Below, piece after piece: positions 48,800 to 56,895 of a stretch of 64,000 nt of DNA. The notes under the pieces were generated by a model. It did not search any database and was not told the DNA's origin. It saw nothing but the letters and a program-made list of their open reading frames with translations. Location: assembly GCF_016411865.1 (NCBI RefSeq), contig NZ_JAEKJA010000001.1, positions 186,001-250,000 of the forward strand. The letters run 5' to 3'. Position 1 is the stretch's first letter, and each line of letters starts with the position of its first letter. The translations under genes and the position numbers were made by a program. Origin of the DNA: Acuticoccus mangrovi. GTDB taxonomy: Bacteria > Pseudomonadota > Alphaproteobacteria > Rhizobiales > Amorphaceae.

Positions 48800-49219
48800 A
48801 TGCGTCACAAGAAGTCAGGTCGTAAGCTCAATCGCACGTCGAGCCACCGGTTGGCGATGTTCGCCAACATGTCGGCCTCGCTGATCAAGCACGAGCAGAT
48901 CATCACGACGCTGCCGAAGGCGAAGGAACTGCGTCCCTTCGTGGAGCGCCTCGTGACACTCGCGAAGCGCGGCGATCTCCACGCCCGCCGTCAGGCCATC
49001 TCCAAGATCCGCGACAAGGACATGGTGGCGAAGCTGTTCGAGGTGATCGGCCCCCGCTACGCCGAGCGCAACGGCGGCTACACGCGCATCATGAAGGCGG
49101 GCTTCCGCTACGGCGACAACGCCGCCGTGGCGGTGATCGAGTTCGTCGACCGCGACGTCGAGGCGCGTGGCGCGGAAGATCGCGCCCGCCATGAGGCGGA
49201 GATGGAAGAGGCCGGCTGA
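48800..49219 (+). CDS. rplQ: 50S ribosomal protein L17
   Basis: 139 residues: [20 protein letters not shown] and [20 protein letters not shown]. Last gene of the alpha operon, 105 bases after rpoA with GGGGG before its ATG; terminated just downstream. Confidence 0.98.
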   Translation: MRHKKSGRKLNRTSSHRLAMFANMSASLIKHEQIITTLPKAKELRPFVERLVTLAKRGDLHARRQAISKIRDKDMVAKLFEVIGPRYAERNGGYTRIMKAGFRYGDNAAVAVIEFVDRDVEARGAEDRARHEAEMEEAG

Positions 49220-49249
49220 GCCGCATCCTCAACGCTCGAGAATCGAAAA

Positions 49250-49280
49250 GGGGCCGCAGCGATGCGGCCCCTTCTTTTTT
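49250..49280 (+). terminator. Intrinsic terminator of the alpha operon
   Basis: GGGGCCGCA, loop GCGA, TGCGGCCCC, then TTCTTTTTT. It ends the long ribosomal block; the convergent ferritin-like gene stops 20 bases beyond. Confidence 0.93.
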
Positions 49281-49299
49281 GCGCAGCGATGCGCGGCCG

Positions 49300-49803
49300 T
49301 CAGGCGGCCTGGCGGTTCACCTGGCCCATGGCGATCGCCGTGAGGCGCTGATCGGTCGCCTCCTCCTCCCGGAGCGTCTGGTTGAGGAGGGCGGCCGAGT
49401 CGGCGCGTCCGAGCCGCTGGGCCCAGGCGACGAGGGTGCCGTAGCGGCTGATCTCGTAGTGCTCCACGGCCTGCGCCGCGGCGAGCATCGCCGCATCGAG
49501 CACGGCTCCATCAGCGACCTCGCCGGCGACCGAGTGGGCCTCCTTGAGGATCCCGTCGATAGCGTCGCAGGTGACGCCCTTGGCGGTGACGCCGTGGAGC
49601 TCGAACACCTTCTCGAGCCGCGCGATCTGACCCTCGGTCTCGGCGAGATGGGAGGTGAAGGCTGACTTCAGGGCCGGGTCGACCGCCTGGTCGGCGAGCT
49701 TCGGCAGTGCCTTCGCGATCTGATGCTCCGCATAGTAGATGTCGCGGAGGGTATGGACGAAAAGGTCGTCCATCGTTCGGATGTCTTTGCTGAACAGACC
49801 CAT
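49300..49803 (-). CDS. YciE/YciF-type ferritin-like protein (DUF892)
   Basis: A 167-residue four-helix protein: MDDLFVHTLRDIYYAEHQIA and VEHYEISRYGTLVAWAQRLG supply E/H pairs for a di-metal site, with EEATDQRLTAIA at the end. Family members are induced by general stress; the reaction is unknown. GAGGAGAGTCCCCG precedes the ATG. It is separated from the atp operon by a terminator, so it is transcribed alone. Confidence 0.88.
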   Translation of the reverse strand: MGLFSKDIRTMDDLFVHTLRDIYYAEHQIAKALPKLADQAVDPALKSAFTSHLAETEGQIARLEKVFELHGVTAKGVTCDAIDGILKEAHSVAGEVADGAVLDAAMLAAAQAVEHYEISRYGTLVAWAQRLGRADSAALLNQTLREEEATDQRLTAIAMGQVNRQAA

Positions 49804-49974
49804 CGGGGACTCTCCTCTGGTCTGACACCGGGCAACAAGAACGCGCTCGACATGGGCGCGACGCCAGGTGCGTTCAGAGGGAAAAACGCAATGCGGTGGA
49901 GGGTCGTTCCGCCGACGAGACCATGGGTGCCGGCCGGTCCGCGATGGCCTGGCGCCGTGCTGGGACGCCGAAGA

Positions 49975-50003
49975 GGGGAGAACGGGCCGCCAGCGCGGCC
50001 CGT
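49975..50003 (-). terminator. Intrinsic terminator of the atp F0 operon
   Basis: On the minus strand ACGGGCCGC, loop GCTG, GCGGCCCGT then TCTCCCCTC, a 9-bp perfect stem 24 bases after the atpF stop. Confidence 0.7.
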
Positions 50004-50026
50004 CGATCGGGCTTAGCCGACGGGGC

Positions 50027-50512
50027 TCAGTTGAGCCGCTGGCGGACCGTGGAGATCGAGTCGTCGATCATCTTGGTGGCGACCGTGCCGCTCACCTTCT
50101 TCGCCAGGAGGTTGGCGGCGGCGGCGACGGCGAGGTCGGTGGCACGGCCACGGACCTCGGAGATCGCCTGGCTCTCGGCGTGAGCGATCTTCGCCTCGGC
50201 GGCCTTCGTGCGGCGCTCCACCATGTCCTTGAGCTTCTCGCTCGCTTCCTCGGTCATGCGGCGCGCTTCCTTGCGGGCCTCTTCGAGGATCGCTTCGGCC
50301 TCGGCTTCGGCGTCGCGACGACGGCGCTGGTACTCGGCGAGAAGGGCCAGAGCCTCCTCCCGGCTCTTGCGCGCCTCGTCGAGCTCGGTGCGGATCCGAT
50401 CGGTCCGCGTATCGAGCATGGCGAGGATCTTGCGCGGGGCGCCGACGGCGACGACGACCACGAAGAAGAGGACGAGGCCGATGAAGGCCCAGAAAGTATC
50501 GGTACTAAACAT
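50027..50512 (-). CDS. atpF: ATP synthase F0 subunit b
   Basis: 161 residues of the peripheral stalk: one N-terminal membrane helix (TFWAFIGLVLFFVVVVAVGA) and a long charged coiled coil. Overlaps the b' gene by eight bases. With the b' subunit it forms the heterodimeric stator typical of alphaproteobacteria. Confidence 0.96.
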   Translation of the reverse strand: MFSTDTFWAFIGLVLFFVVVVAVGAPRKILAMLDTRTDRIRTELDEARKSREEALALLAEYQRRRRDAEAEAEAILEEARKEARRMTEEASEKLKDMVERRTKAAEAKIAHAESQAISEVRGRATDLAVAAAANLLAKKVSGTVATKMIDDSISTVRQRLN

Positions 50513-51137
50513 TCTTGGCCTCCGCCTTCTTCACGGCGGCTTCGGCTTCCTTGGCGCTCGCCGGAGCCTTGCTGAGAAGCCCCACGATCTCCTGCGTCGC
50601 CTCCACCGCGATGGTGGTGACGTCCGCGAGGGCGGCGTCGCGACGGGCGGCGATCTCCGTCTCCGCTTCGGCGATGCGAGCGGCGAGGGTCGCCTCCGTC
50701 TCGGCCTGCTGGCGCGCCTGCTCGGCCTTGATCGCCTCACGCCGTTCCTGCGCGATGGCGTAGGCGTTGTGACGCGCAGTGGCGAGCTCGCTCTCGTAGG
50801 CGGCGATCACCTCGTCGGTCTCGCGGGCGAGGCGGCTCGCCTCGCCGAGATCGCTGGCAATCCGATCGCGCCGGTCCTCGATGATTCCGCCAACCTTCGG
50901 CACCACCAGCCGGTTGACGAAGAAAAAGAGGATACCGAACGCGATCGCGAGCCAGAAGAGGTGCGAGGGGAAGGCGTTGACGTCGAACGGCGGGAACAGG
51001 CTTTCCGAGCCGCTGCCCCCGTGAAGGGGGACGTCCACCTGGGCGTGCTGTGACGGCAAGGGGACCTCGACATTGTGGCCGGCAGCGGGCGTCGCGTGGC
51101 CACCGTCGGACGTTGCCTGTGCCAAGACGATCGACAT
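50505..51137 (-). CDS. atpG: ATP synthase F0 subunit b'
   Basis: About 210 residues. A non-homologous N-terminal segment (residues 1-45, Gly/His-rich) precedes the membrane helix SHLFWLAIAFGILFFFVNRL and the stalk coiled coil. The b' form is a paralogue of b found in alphaproteobacteria and phototrophs. Starts at the ATG after an in-frame GTG. Listed in some annotations as atpF2. Confidence 0.93.
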   Translation of the reverse strand: MSIVLAQATSDGGHATPAAGHNVEVPLPSQHAQVDVPLHGGSGSESLFPPFDVNAFPSHLFWLAIAFGILFFFVNRLVVPKVGGIIEDRRDRIASDLGEASRLARETDEVIAAYESELATARHNAYAIAQERREAIKAEQARQQAETEATLAARIAEAETEIAARRDAALADVTTIAVEATQEIVGLLSKAPASAKEAEAAVKKAEAKNV

Positions 51138-51156
51138 CACGGTGCTGTCTTCTCGC

Positions 51157-51384
51157 TTAGACGGCGAAGAGGAGGAGGAGGGCGATCAGCAGCGAGAAGA
51201 TGCCGAGCGCTTCCGTCACCGCGAAGCCGAAGATGAGCCGGCCGAACTGACCGTCGGCAGCGGACGGGTTGCGCAGGGCACCGGAGAGATAGTTGGCGAA
51301 CATGTTGCCGAGGCCCATCGCGGTGAAGCCGAGGCCGAAACAGGCCAGACCGGCACCAAGATAACGGGCAGCTTCCGCTTCCAT
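51157..51384 (-). CDS. atpE: ATP synthase F0 subunit c
   Basis: 75 residues, two-helix rotor proteolipid: [20 protein letters not shown] and [20 protein letters not shown], whose glutamate carries the proton. RNPSAADGQ forms the polar loop. Confidence 0.98.
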   Translation of the reverse strand: MEAEAARYLGAGLACFGLGFTAMGLGNMFANYLSGALRNPSAADGQFGRLIFGFAVTEALGIFSLLIALLLLFAV

Positions 51385-51430
51385 GGGGGGCTCCTTGAGA
51401 TTGCGCGTTCAGTTCTGCGCTTGGGGAAGA

Positions 51431-52195
51431 TTAGTGGTGGGGGTGCACTGCATCGTTCAGATAGATGCAGGTGAGCACGGCGAAGACGTAGGCTTGAAGG
51501 CCCGCGACGAGGAATTCCAGCGCGGTGATGGCGAGCGTCATGCCGAGCGGCAGGACGGCGCCGATCACGCCGACGGCGCCGAACGCGCTCATCGACACCA
51601 CGAAGGCGGCGAACACCTTCAGCATGATGTGGCCGGCGAGCATGTTGGCGAAGAGACGGACGGAGAGGCTGATCGGCCGCGACAGGAAGGAGATCACCTC
51701 GATCGCCGACACCAGCGGGACGATGTAGGCCGGCACGCCCGAGGGCACGAACACGCCGAAGAAGGACAGGCCGTGCATGCGCAGCCCGGCGATCACCACC
51801 GTCAGGATCACCACCATCGCCAGCGCGAAGGTCACGATGAGCTGGCTGGTGATGGTGTAGAAATAGGGGAACATGCCGAGGAGGTTCGCGATCAGCACGA
51901 ACATGAACAGCGAGAACACCAGCGGGAAGAAGCGCATGCCGCCGGCGCCGGCCGAGGATCGCAGCATGTTGCCGGAGAACTCGTAGGCGAGCTCGGCGAC
52001 GTTCTGCCAGCGTCCCGGCACCAGGGCGCGGCGGTTGGTCGGCAGAAGCATCAGCGCGATGGTGAGCGCGGTCGCCACCAGCATGAACAAGGAAACGTTG
52101 GTGAAAGACAGGTCCACACCGCCGACATCGATGTCGATCAGCGGCTTAACTTCGAACTGGTGGATGGGGTCGAGCCCGCCGCCTTCTGTCGCCAC
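51431..52195 (-). CDS. atpB: ATP synthase F0 subunit a
   Basis: 254 residues, proton channel. The essential arginine is in [20 protein letters not shown]; the last helix has [20 protein letters not shown]. It starts with GTG at 52195. Follows atpI by 57 bases. Confidence 0.98.
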   Translation of the reverse strand: MATEGGGLDPIHQFEVKPLIDIDVGGVDLSFTNVSLFMLVATALTIALMLLPTNRRALVPGRWQNVAELAYEFSGNMLRSSAGAGGMRFFPLVFSLFMFVLIANLLGMFPYFYTITSQLIVTFALAMVVILTVVIAGLRMHGLSFFGVFVPSGVPAYIVPLVSAIEVISFLSRPISLSVRLFANMLAGHIMLKVFAAFVVSMSAFGAVGVIGAVLPLGMTLAITALEFLVAGLQAYVFAVLTCIYLNDAVHPHH

Positions 52196-52252
52196 GTATT
52201 GGTCCCGTCGGTTAGCTGCTCCGGCGGAGCAAAATGCGATTGTGCGGATGCG

Positions 52253-52582
52253 TCAGCGCCCGTCGTGGGGTCTCTTGCCGATTTGCGGCGATTGAATCAA
52301 GCCCGCTGATCGCAAAACATTGAGGACCCCGGCCGCAAAGCCCAGAAGAAGGAAGACGATCATCAGCCAGGGCGTGGTTCCGAGCCCCCAATCGGCGAGA
52401 TAACCGAGGGCGAGGCCGACGACGATGGCGCTGATGAATTCCGTCGAGAGGCGAAAAGCCGCGGCATAGCCGGCCATGGACGAGCGCTGCTCGCGCGCCT
52501 TCTCGGCCTCTTCGGCCTGCTTGTGGGCGGCGAGCTGCCGTTTCAGCCGCTCGCGCCGTTCTTCGAAATCGTCCTCAGCCAT
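52253..52582 (-). CDS. atpI: AtpZ/AtpI-family ATP synthase accessory protein
   Basis: 109 residues: a charged N-terminal helix (EERRERLKRQLAAHKQAEEA) and two membrane spans (STEFISAIVVGLALGYLADW, TPWLMIVFLLLGFAAGVLNV). Such proteins help assemble the c-ring or act in Mg transport. Its ATG lies one base after the caspase-like gene stop (TAGGATG), an unusual upstream partner. Confidence 0.93.
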   Translation of the reverse strand: MAEDDFEERRERLKRQLAAHKQAEEAEKAREQRSSMAGYAAAFRLSTEFISAIVVGLALGYLADWGLGTTPWLMIVFLLLGFAAGVLNVLRSAGLIQSPQIGKRPHDGR

Positions 52583-52583
52583 C

Positions 52584-55322
52584 CTACTGCCGTGTCAGCC
52601 TGAAATAACCGCCCCCGCAATAGGCATTGTAGAGCGTGCCGTCCGCCTGGCCATTCTGGATCCGGGCGTTGATCCACGTCTCATGGTTGGGGGGTGGCGA
52701 GATGCCGCTGCGCGACAGGCTGATGCTGCCGTCCGCACCCACGTCGCCGCGCCAGGAGCGGTTGTCGCTGTAGAAGGTGATGACGCCGTTGCGCACGGTG
52801 ACGTTGAACTCGTAGCGGCTGAGGCAGGACCGGTTGGGGCTCTTGCGGCCGCGGTCGGTGTAGCCGCGGGTGCCGAGATAGTTTCCGTCCGGCGAGGGTG
52901 GGGTGAGATTTGCGAGGCGTTGTCGGGCGATCAGCGCCTCGGCCGGGCATTGGCCGCTGGAGCGCTGCACGAATCGCTCCAGCGCGGCCTTGTCGTTGCC
53001 GAGCGAGGCGAGCGAATCGCGGCAGAAGCTGAGCCGCTGCAGCCGGTCGATGCTGCTCGTCGCCTCCTTGCCCACCCACGACAGCTCGAAGCCGAAGGTC
53101 GAATCGCACTGGCGATAGCGCGAGATCGCGTCGCGCGGGTCGCTGTCCTCGACGCGGCCGGCCTCGTGCAGGCACTGGGTGGCGAGCTGCTCTAGCCGAG
53201 CCTTCGCGCTCCACACCCCGCTGGAGCAGTCGGAGTGGGTGTCGATGAAGTTGAAGAGGCCCGCGGTGTCCGTCGCGTCGATCCGGTCGAAGTCGCGGGT
53301 GCAGCGCGCGGCGTCGAGGCTCGCGCGTGCCTCCCTCACCTCCGGGCACTCGGGGCGGCTCGCCACGAAATCCTCGAGGCCGGCGGTGCCGCGACGCTGC
53401 GCCTCGCGGGCGGCGACGGCGCAGGGGACCCGATCGAGCCCGTCGAGAGTGTCGTCGATGCGGGCGAGGGCGGCTTCGGAGAGCTGGGTGCCGAACGCCT
53501 GGCGCAGCGCCGTCAGCTCGGTGCGGACTTGCTGGCGTTCGGCGTCGGAGGCGACGGCGTCGGCGGCGGCCATGGCGTCGGCGATTCGCTGGTCGCGCTG
53601 GGCCGTCGCCTCGGCCCGCTGCGGGCAGGTGGGTGATTCGGCGATGAAGCGGGCGAGCGGCGCCGGGTCGTCGACGGCGCGCGCGTCGGCATAGGAGGCA
53701 CGGCAGGCCTCGGCCATCGCGACCTCCGCGTCGGCCTTGGCCGCGGCGTCGGCGGCGAACGGGCACTCGGCGAGGCCGGGCGGGATGGTGCCGCCGGAGA
53801 GGGCGGCCTCGCCCGCGGCGCAGACGTCGGCGCGGGCGGCGGCGACGGCGGCCGGGTCGGCCTCGACGCAGGCGCGCGCTGCGGCCTCGTAGGCGGCGAT
53901 GGGCTCGAGGCTGCCGGACGAGAGCGCCGCCTCGCGCGCCTTGGCGAGATCGGCGCTGCAGTCGGCCTCGGGCGGCAGGCCGCACGCCGCGCCCGTCGAA
54001 TCGGCAAGGCATCGGCAGGCGGGCGAATCGGCCGTGCCGTCACCGACGCAGGCCCTGACGATCTCCGCCGGCGCGCAGATCTCGTCGAAGGCGGCGATCC
54101 GGTCGTAAGCGTTGCGCTCCAGGAGGCGGCCCACCATGGTGGTTGCCGCCTCGCAGCGCCGCCGCTTGTTGGCGAGCTCGTCGCGCATGGTCACGAGCTC
54201 GGCGAGGTAGGGGCGGCAGGCGTCGCCGCACTCGTCCATGAAGCGAACGAGCTCCTCGTGGAGGGTCCGCAGGGCGGCCATGTCGTGGCGATCGACCTCC
54301 TCGGTGCGGTCGCGGAAGTCCTGCACCTCGAATTCGATCAGGATGTTCGGCTCGGGCGCCGGCGCCTTGTAGAGGGCGAAGAGGGGGGAGTCGGTGATCG
54401 CCGTCGCCTGGGGTCGCTGATTGCCTTTGGAGAGGGCGCGAGCACGGGCGGGAACGGAGACCGAGAGCCAGCTCGCCATCTCGTCGAGCGTGACCGTGCC
54501 GTCGCTGTTGCCCGTCGCGGCGTCGGCGCGGCCGGTGATGCCCTTCACCAGCGCGTCGGTGAAGAGGCCCTGGCCGCGTTCCTCGTCCCAGTAGGCGGGT
54601 GTGTCGGCGCCGGCCGCGGCGAAGGTGATGACGTCGTGCGAGGATTCGGGCGGGTCGAGGCCCACCGGCGGGGCGATCATCGGGCCCATGGTGTTGCTCA
54701 GCGACTGGCCGTCGTTGGTTTCGCCAGAGAAGCAGCTTTCGAGGAAGAGCACCACGCGGCCCTCAGGAAAGCGCGCCTTCTGGAAGGCGTCGAGGTTCGC
54801 GATCAGCGTGTCGTAGGAATAGGCGGTCTGGCTCAGTGCGTTGGGGCGCGAGTTCCGGGCGAGCAGGAAGCCCTCCGATTCGGCGGCCGACGAGGTGCCG
54901 GCGGCGCGCAGGTCGCGCGAGCCGTGGCCGACGAAGTAGACGAAGAGCTCGGCGTCGGGCTGGGTGATGTCGAGGCCGCCGAAATCGCCCGGCGCTCCGC
55001 TCTCGAAGCCGAAGGCGGCCAGGAGGTCCACCGCGTCGGGATCACTGATGCGGCGGATATGGGCTTCGGGCACGAAGAGCACGTCGCGCATCGCGCGTTC
55101 GACCGCGTCGAGATTCTCCTTCACGAACTTCACCGGCGGGGTGTGGGTGTAGGCGCCGACGCCGACGAGGAGGGCGTAGCGCTTGTCGCCGGCGGCGATC
55201 GCCTCGCGGATCGCACTGCCTTCAGCGAAGGCGGGAGCGACGAGGGCGGGGACGGCGAGGCAAAGGGCGACGAGGAGGAGGACAGCGCGACGGAGGAGAT
55301 GGCCTGTGCAGCTTCGGGTCAT
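52584..55322 (-). CDS. Exported caspase-like (C14) protein, coupled to atpI
   Basis: 912 residues with a signal peptide (about 1-33, ending APAFA). The caspase p20 domain (about 45-310) keeps the catalytic dyad: His133 in FVGHGSRDL and Cys197 in LFLESCFSGE. A degenerate EF-hand-like loop (GNSDGTVTLDEM) follows. The long middle (about 350-800) is helical, Ala-rich and cysteine-paired, with Tol/Sel1-like spacing but no named domain. The C-terminal 100 residues (GNYLGTRGYTDRGRKSPNRS) resemble a secreted beta-rich sensor domain. AGAGG precedes the ATG. The closest paralogue is at 56896-59799. Substrate and trigger unknown. Confidence 0.85.
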   Translation of the reverse strand: MTRSCTGHLLRRAVLLLVALCLAVPALVAPAFAEGSAIREAIAAGDKRYALLVGVGAYTHTPPVKFVKENLDAVERAMRDVLFVPEAHIRRISDPDAVDLLAAFGFESGAPGDFGGLDITQPDAELFVYFVGHGSRDLRAAGTSSAAESEGFLLARNSRPNALSQTAYSYDTLIANLDAFQKARFPEGRVVLFLESCFSGETNDGQSLSNTMGPMIAPPVGLDPPESSHDVITFAAAGADTPAYWDEERGQGLFTDALVKGITGRADAATGNSDGTVTLDEMASWLSVSVPARARALSKGNQRPQATAITDSPLFALYKAPAPEPNILIEFEVQDFRDRTEEVDRHDMAALRTLHEELVRFMDECGDACRPYLAELVTMRDELANKRRRCEAATTMVGRLLERNAYDRIAAFDEICAPAEIVRACVGDGTADSPACRCLADSTGAACGLPPEADCSADLAKAREAALSSGSLEPIAAYEAAARACVEADPAAVAAARADVCAAGEAALSGGTIPPGLAECPFAADAAAKADAEVAMAEACRASYADARAVDDPAPLARFIAESPTCPQRAEATAQRDQRIADAMAAADAVASDAERQQVRTELTALRQAFGTQLSEAALARIDDTLDGLDRVPCAVAAREAQRRGTAGLEDFVASRPECPEVREARASLDAARCTRDFDRIDATDTAGLFNFIDTHSDCSSGVWSAKARLEQLATQCLHEAGRVEDSDPRDAISRYRQCDSTFGFELSWVGKEATSSIDRLQRLSFCRDSLASLGNDKAALERFVQRSSGQCPAEALIARQRLANLTPPSPDGNYLGTRGYTDRGRKSPNRSCLSRYEFNVTVRNGVITFYSDNRSWRGDVGADGSISLSRSGISPPPNHETWINARIQNGQADGTLYNAYCGGGYFRLTRQ

Positions 55323-55419
55323 GATGCGAACCTCTGGTGGCCGCTGGAGGGGGCCTCGTTTCTGTCGTGGGCCACGCGCCCGGCGGGCGCGTTGGGCGTC
55401 GTGGGGCGGGCCCGCGCGG

Positions 55420-56769
55420 TCACGACCGGCCGAGCCCCGCCTTGAGGCGCATGATGCGCCCGTAGCTCTCGCGGATCCGCGCCGCGACCTTGGGGTCGCG
55501 CTCGGCCGCGCGCTTGATGCGGTGGTGGAGCACCCGAACGAGATCACCTCCCGGCGCCGCCCCGCCAGCATAGACGAGAATGTCATTGCCAGAGAGGATC
55601 GCGCGGGTGGCGACGTCGACCGACGAGCCGAGCTTCGCGATCGCGCCCATCTCCATGTCGTCCGACATCACCACCCCGCCGTAGCCGAGCTTGCGGCGAA
55701 GCAGCCCCTCGATGATGCCGCTGGAGAGGGTGGCGGGCGCGTCGTCGTCGCCGTAGCCGGTGAGGTGGACGTGGGCGACCATCACGATATCGGCACGCCC
55801 TTCGCCGATCAGGGTGCGGAAGGGCTCGAGCTCGCGCGGGGTCCAGCTTCCCGACACGTCGACGAAGCCGCGATGGGTGTCGCCGGCGCTGGAGCCGTGG
55901 CCGGGGAAGTGCTTCAGCGTGGTGAGGAGGCCGGCGGCGTGGTGGGCGGCGATGAAGGCGCTGGCGTACGCCTCCACCGTCGCCGGATCGCGACCATAGG
56001 AGCGGCCCATGCGGGTGATCACCGGATTGTCGGACCGCACCGAGAGGTCGACCACGGGTCCGAGATTGATGTTGAAGCCCCAGGCCGCGAGGCCGCGGGC
56101 GAGGCGGCGATAGATCTTGTCGGCCGCCGGAAGCCCCATGGTGGCGACCTTGCGGGCCGACGGGGTCGACGGGAAGCCCACCTTGCTCCGCAGCCGCTCC
56201 ACCATGCCGCCTTCCTGATCCACTCCGATGAGGACGGGCGTGCCGTAGCGCGCCGCCGCTTCGCGGAAGGCGGCGTTCATCGCCTTCACGTTGCGCTCGG
56301 AGCTGACATTCTGGCGGAACAGGAGGACGCCGCCGAGCCGCCCGGCCGCGATGTGCTGGGCGATGCGGCGCGGGCCGGCATCGCTCATGTCGTCGCCCTC
56401 GAAGCCGACCATCAGCATCTGGCCGATCATCGCGTCGAGCGTGGTGTCGGCCGGAAGGCCTGCCGCGACGTTGGCCTGCTCGAAGGCCGCTCGCCGCTCC
56501 GCTTCGACGGCCTGACGGTCGGCGAGCGCCATCGGATGGGCGCGGGGGACGGGGGCGACCTCTGCGGGCGCCGCCTCCTGTGGCGCGGCCGGAGCCGCTG
56601 CGTCCGGTGCCGCGGGCGGTGAGGCACCGTCCTCGATCACGGCGCCGATCGCATCGCGCGGGGCCGGCTGCGGCATCGGGTCGGCCGTGGAGGCGGCCGC
56701 GGCGACGAAGAGGGCGACCCCGGCGAGGGCGGCGGCCGCGACGCCGAGGACACGATGGGGGCGCCTCAT
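55420..56769 (-). CDS. Exported GH3 family glycosidase, NagZ-like beta-N-acetylhexosaminidase
   Basis: About 449 residues. The signal sequence is MRRPHRVLGVAAAALAGVAL; a Pro/Ala-rich linker (about 30-85) leads to the GH3 barrel. Diagnostic motifs are GVDQEGGMVERL, LKHFPGHGSSAGDTHRGF (the NagZ His-containing loop), and VVMSDDMEMGAI, whose aspartate is the nucleophile. NagZ enzymes remove GlcNAc from muropeptides, usually in the cytoplasm; this one appears exported or anchored. It stands between the two caspase genes, same strand, 97 bases before the second. An upstream GTG start (56856) would bury the signal. Confidence 0.88.
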   Translation of the reverse strand: MRRPHRVLGVAAAALAGVALFVAAAASTADPMPQPAPRDAIGAVIEDGASPPAAPDAAAPAAPQEAAPAEVAPVPRAHPMALADRQAVEAERRAAFEQANVAAGLPADTTLDAMIGQMLMVGFEGDDMSDAGPRRIAQHIAAGRLGGVLLFRQNVSSERNVKAMNAAFREAAARYGTPVLIGVDQEGGMVERLRSKVGFPSTPSARKVATMGLPAADKIYRRLARGLAAWGFNINLGPVVDLSVRSDNPVITRMGRSYGRDPATVEAYASAFIAAHHAAGLLTTLKHFPGHGSSAGDTHRGFVDVSGSWTPRELEPFRTLIGEGRADIVMVAHVHLTGYGDDDAPATLSSGIIEGLLRRKLGYGGVVMSDDMEMGAIAKLGSSVDVATRAILSGNDILVYAGGAAPGGDLVRVLHHRIKRAAERDPKVAARIRESYGRIMRLKAGLGRS

Positions 56770-56895
56770 CGGCAGCCGCCCTTCGTGGCGGGGCGGGGCC
56801 CGGCGGGACGCGGCGAAGAGGGGGAGGGGATCAAGATCATTCTTTCGCTCGCTCACCCGCGGGCCATGCGGCGGCCCATCGGTCGATTGGGGACG

